NCBI GenBank assembly: GCA_050246435.1
Contig: JBFWWB010000135.1
Location: 1-6,793, forward strand
DNA: 6,793 nt
Reading direction: 5' to 3'
From: JAKFWI01 sp050246435
GTDB lineage: Bacteria; Pseudomonadota; Alphaproteobacteria; Caulobacterales; Aquidulcibacteraceae
The notes below the pieces were generated by a model. It saw only the letters and a list, made by a program, of their open reading frames with translations. It was not told the origin of the DNA and did no database searches. Of the stretch, positions 6,086 through 6,793 are shown piece by piece. The translations under genes were made by a program, and so were the position numbers. Position 1 is the first letter of the stretch. Each line of letters opens with the position of its first letter.

Positions 6086-6096
6086 GCCCGCGTCCC

Positions 6097-6793
6097 ATGT
6101 CTGATTTCGACGTCATCGTCATTGGCGGCGGCCACGCCGGCTGCGAGGCGGCGGCGGCTGCCGCCCGGCTCGGCGCGCGCACGCTGCTGCTCACCCATAA
6201 GATCGAAACGATTGGCGAGATGAGCTGCAACCCCGCCATCGGCGGGCTCGGCAAAGGTCACCTCGTGCGCGAGATAGACGCGCTGGACGGCCTCATGGGC
6301 CGCGCGGCGGACGCCGCCGGCATTCAGTTCCGGCTGCTCAACGCCTCGAAAGGCCCGGCTGTCCGCGGGCCCCGCGCCCAGGCGGATCGCGGCCTCTACA
6401 AGCAGGCGATGCAGGCGGCGCTTATGGAGACGCCGGGCCTGACGGTGCGGGCCGAGGCGGTGGAGGATCTTCTGATCGAAGCCGGCGCCGTGGCGGGCGT
6501 GGTCACGGCTTCGGGCGCGGAAATCCACGCGCCGCGCGTGGTGCTGACGACGGGCACGTTCCTCAAGGGCCTGATCCATATCGGGGCCAAGCGGATCCCC
6601 GCCGGCCGCGCCGGCGAAGCGCCGGCGATCGGCCTTTCGGACCGGCTCTATGGGCTGGGCTTCCAGATGGGCCGGCTGAAGACCGGCACGCCCGCCCGGC
6701 TCGACCGGCGCACGATCGACTGGGCCGGCCTCGGCATGCAGCAGGCCGACGCCGCGCCGACGCCGTTTTCGTTCCTCACGGAGGCGATCACCA
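6097..6793 (+). CDS. mnmG: tRNA uridine-5-carboxymethylaminomethyl(34) synthesis enzyme MnmG (GidA), N-terminal part
   Basis: MnmG is the FAD- and NADH-dependent partner of MnmE in wobble uridine modification. The frame is open from ATG 6097 to the window end, giving 232 of roughly 620 residues. The N-terminus MSDFDVIVIGGGHAGCEAA holds the FAD dinucleotide-binding GGGHAG (10-15). Family hallmarks follow: SCNPAIGGLGKGHLVREIDALDG (43-65), ASKGPAVRGPRAQADR (about 83-98), TTGTFLKG (about 151-158), GRAGE (170-174) and GRLKTGTPAR (192-201). No Shine-Dalgarno lies before the ATG; with the promoter at 6057-6085 the message would be nearly leaderless. The 244-base gap from mnmE suggests its own transcription, with mnmE read-through possible. 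No frameshift is seen; the C-terminal part lies outside the window. Confidence 0.97.
   Translation, partial: MSDFDVIVIGGGHAGCEAAAAAARLGARTLLLTHKIETIGEMSCNPAIGGLGKGHLVREIDALDGLMGRAADAAGIQFRLLNASKGPAVRGPRAQADRGLYKQAMQAALMETPGLTVRAEAVEDLLIEAGAVAGVVTASGAEIHAPRVVLTTGTFLKGLIHIGAKRIPAGRAGEAPAIGLSDRLYGLGFQMGRLKTGTPARLDRRTIDWAGLGMQQADAAPTPFSFLTEAIT

Noticed and set aside
5853..6096. Replication origin in the mnmE-mnmG gap
   Set aside because: No DnaA boxes close to TTATCCACA and no strong AT-rich unwinding stretch. TGTGGGAAA at 5970-5978 differs from a box at two core positions. parS-like sites suggest proximity to the origin, not the origin itself.

Overview
The window looks like an Alphaproteobacterium chromosome close to the replication origin. 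It has high GC. Rho, MnmE and the start of MnmG lie near each other, as in the familiar alphaproteobacterial order rho ... mnmE-mnmG-rsmG-parA-parB. A DUF6489-type small gene sits directly in front of mnmE, and the mnmG promoter matches the Caulobacter housekeeping consensus. The Caulobacterales/Hyphomonadales side of the class is the best guess, but no rRNA or other decisive marker is present.

Layout: (1) 1-710, plus strand: the last 235 codons of rho, starting inside the Walker A motif. (2) 706-736: a strong hairpin over the rho stop codon, between convergent genes. (3) 752-4181, minus strand: four genes probably transcribed together in the order dienelactone-hydrolase-family protein, NADPH:quinone reductase, and two tandem alpha/beta hydrolases that are clear duplicates of each other (about two thirds identical by hand alignment). 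(4) 4182-4261: a short divergent gap with a possible promoter and a ribosome binding site placed in a potential hairpin loop. (5) 4262-5852, plus strand: a 79-residue DUF6489-like protein and mnmE, 10 bases apart. (6) 5853-6096: a 244-base gap packed with signals: two parS-like sites, three copies of a 12-base palindrome that can form mutually exclusive hairpins ending in a T run, one more perfect hairpin, and a promoter giving an almost leaderless mRNA. (7) 6097-6793: the first 232 codons of mnmG, cut by the window end.

MnmE and MnmG form one complex that modifies the wobble uridine of certain tRNAs, so the plus-strand genes are core information-processing functions. The minus-strand block encodes cytosolic hydrolases and a reductase of unknown substrate. 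It looks like an accessory catabolic or detoxification operon placed inside a conserved neighbourhood: opposite strand, apparently lower GC than mnmE/mnmG, and TAG/TAA stops where the core genes all use TGA. The most interesting non-coding part is the mnmE-mnmG gap, where chromosome segregation sites and a possible RNA switch or repeated operator overlap.
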